A DNA stretch of 64,000 nt from positions 1-64,000 of the forward strand of contig JACYXH010000326.1 of the NCBI GenBank assembly GCA_026745465.1, read 5' to 3'. Shown one piece after another: positions 62,156 to 64,000 of this stretch. Each line of letters opens with the position of its first letter. The first letter of the stretch is position 1. Source of the stretch: Lota lota (lineage: Eukaryota > Chordata > Actinopteri > Gadiformes > Lotidae). A model generated the notes under the pieces. It was not told where the DNA came from. It ran no database searches and saw only the letters and a list, made by a program, of their open reading frames with translations. Position numbers and translations under genes: made by a program.

Positions 62156-64000
62156 CTACAACCGACACAGAGACACTGAGGCATGATTCTTGTATAACCC
62201 AACCCCAAGATAGAGGTCCTCCTGGGTGAAGGTGGCCTGGAAGGTGTGGATGTGTGTCAGTGTGTCTGAGGACCCTCCTACATCTGGGGACACTCTGTAG
62301 AAGGACAGAGTGCCAGCAGGCCGGTCCAGATACACTCCTACTCTTTTAGAAGGCTCAGGGAGCTGCAGGACTGTTCTAATACCGTTGTGCCAGGCAGTGT
62401 AACCACCATCATGACAATAAAGAATCCAGGAATTGTGATTCCTTCCAAGCCTGCTTTCACCAGCTCTTCCTCTTCTTGTGATTCCTCTGTATGTCACGCC
62501 TATCTCAACACGGTGTTTCCTCTCTACCTCCCAGTAACAGCGGCCAGTCAGAGCCTCTCTACACAACACCTGGGGCCAGTATTCAAATCCCTCTGGGTGA
62601 TAAGGATACGACTGCTCCTCTCTAACCAGTGCCACCTTTCTGTTGTCCTCAGACAGAGAGAGTTGTCTGTGGGCTGTGTTTGGGTCCAGTGTGATTTCAA
62701 AGGCATCTGACGGGAAAAAAAAAAGACATGATTAGAATAATTACCATTATTATATACACTTTAACTTTTAAAAAGGTTCCAATACAGACATTGTAATACA
62801 CCTTCAAAGAGACACCTGTACGTACCCATAAGTATACATACGTACAATTTCAAATAAGGATTTTCCCCCCTAGTTCTAATAAAGACCATCACCACTAATA
62901 GTAGTAGTTTAAATCCAACATGAAATAAATGCATCGTTATAATCATTTAATAAATATGTTATGTTATGTCTAATATGATAGTAATAATTAAATTAATAAA
63001 GATTATATATCACCACAAATTATAGTAAGTAATACATTCATAATAATAAATAGGCCTAGTAAGAATGATGATAATAAAACAGTAGTCTAGAGTGCAATTT
63101 AAAATACACACAATAAAAACATTTTTTAAAGTATGTATCATGATTGATTTTGTCCAATCATAACAACCACGCTACTATTTATCATAATTAATAAATAACA
63201 CTAAGAATACCTATTGTTTTACGGACTTCACCTACTGCTGTGTGGATGGACTTTCCATCTAAACAGTTGGTGTGTGTTGTGATGAATCAAACGGATAAGA
63301 CACTTACACTTTTTTAGAGTTGATTTCAGGACAGGCAGATTCTTCAAATCCATGTTCAGTGTCTCCTCCAGCTGATCAGCTTTGTAAAATCTTCCTGAGG
63401 AGAAGCTCTGCCTCGTGAGAACACATATACATTGTGTAAATCTCTTAGGGTTGTCTGGGAGTTTCATTCCTACACCTCCATCATGTACTTGTTTCCCATC
63501 CTCAGACAGGATGAGCTGGGGATGAGCTGTATCAGGATCCAGAGTCACATCTAATTCATACTGCTGGACCCTCTTCAGTTCAGCATCATCACGCAGCTTC
63601 TTCATCTCCATGTTCAGTGTCTTCTCCAGCTGATCCAGGGATCTCCTCAAGGTCCCTACGTATGACGGAGGACAGACCTCCACCGTTGTCCAGTCCCTGG
63701 TGGGTGGAGGATTCTTCAGTGATCTGAAGGTCTGGAGGAAGTGGAGGTGGTCTTCAGTGTGTGAGAGCTGCTTCACCTCTGAGCTTCTGTTGGTCAGATC
63801 TTTTATTTCCTGCTCCAGCTCTTTGAAGAGGCCTTCAGCCTCTTTCTCTGTGGATTTCAGTTTCTCTTTAACTGTTTTGTTGAACTCCTCCTGCCACTTT
63901 TCAACGTAGCGCATCAGAGCAGTGAAGACCTGCACACCATCAGCTATCTCTCTGTCTGCGTCTTTCTTGCTCAATTCTACTGTGTCTTTGATCTCCTGAA
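62156..64000 (-). CDS. TRIM-D: partial, chimeric TRIM with two PRY segments
   Basis: Exon 1 runs from beyond the window end to 63308 (donor gtaagt); exon 2 is 62706-62156 (acceptor tttttttcccgtcag). The window shows the coiled coil from QEIKDTVELSKKDADRE onward; RING and B-boxes should lie past 64000. After the first coiled-coil end (SLDQLEKTLNMEMKK) comes a TRIM-B-type PRY (LDVTLDPDTAHPQLILSEDG to SSGRFY). At about 63380 it jumps to a second coiled-coil end (KADQLEETLNMDLKNLPVLK) and the standard donor. Exon 2 then adds a full second-type PRY-SPRY (EITLDPNTAHRQLSLSEDN, GRCYWEVERKHRVEIG, RVGVYLDRPAGTLSFYRV, VSLCRL) with an intact stop. The frame is open throughout. Function is presumably as for other TRIM ligases, but the domain order is abnormal. 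Confidence 0.75.

Overview
The window looks like teleost fish DNA, most likely from a codfish-type (gadiform) genome. Genes are split into short exons with GT..AG introns. Fish-expanded immune families dominate (TRIM proteins with PRY-SPRY domains, a C-type lectin receptor, a SLAM/CD2-like Ig receptor). The AC/GT dinucleotide repeat load is extreme, a known trait of cod genomes; the gadiform call is inference.

Layout: 0-2.2 kb holds two degraded SPRY tails, each followed by a CT-rich tract. 2.7-6.2 kb (+) is a complete six-exon type II C-type lectin receptor. 7.0-9.5 kb has a candidate minus-strand terminal exon, an I-set Ig exon (+) and an orphan PRY-SPRY exon (+). 12.7 kb has an unrecognised terminal-type exon. 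14.5-22.2 kb (+) is TRIM-A (RING, B-box, coiled coil; 4.6 kb intron; PRY-SPRY exon with an acidic repeat and a lost stop). 22-27 kb is repeats and 3'-UTR relics. 27.7-30.3 kb (+) is a five-exon NXPE-family gene with about five frame breaks. 31.9-33.2 kb duplicates the TRIM-A 3' flank. 35.6-36.2 kb (-) is an orphan PRY-SPRY exon with a nine-Asp run. 37.7-42.2 kb (+) is a SLAM/CD2-like receptor (V, C2 and TM exons) with a second C2 exon in a duplicated ~0.9 kb block. 46.7-49.3 kb (-) is TRIM-B, complete with its B30.2 domain in one exon. 55.6-58.5 kb (-) is TRIM-C, the inverted counterpart of TRIM-A. 60.8-61.4 kb is a LINE fragment. 62.2-64.0 kb (-) is TRIM-D, a chimeric TRIM running off the window.

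The TRIM genes share a layout: a non-coding 5' exon, a RING/B-box/coiled-coil exon ending in phase 1, and either an in-exon B30.2 (TRIM-B) or a separate PRY-SPRY exon. The locus has been reshuffled by inverted duplication (about 13.1-16.3 kb against 56.4-59.9 kb), direct duplication of 3' flanks, and recombination. The strongest observations are: duplicated C2 exons differing by 17 bases with no synonymous change, against nearly identical introns; independent acidic expansions in the same SPRY loop of two paralogues; a TRIM with two PRY segments; and a stop-loss SPRY reading into a CA microsatellite. I found no prokaryote-like features, CRISPR arrays, rRNA or tRNA genes. All comparisons were made by eye.
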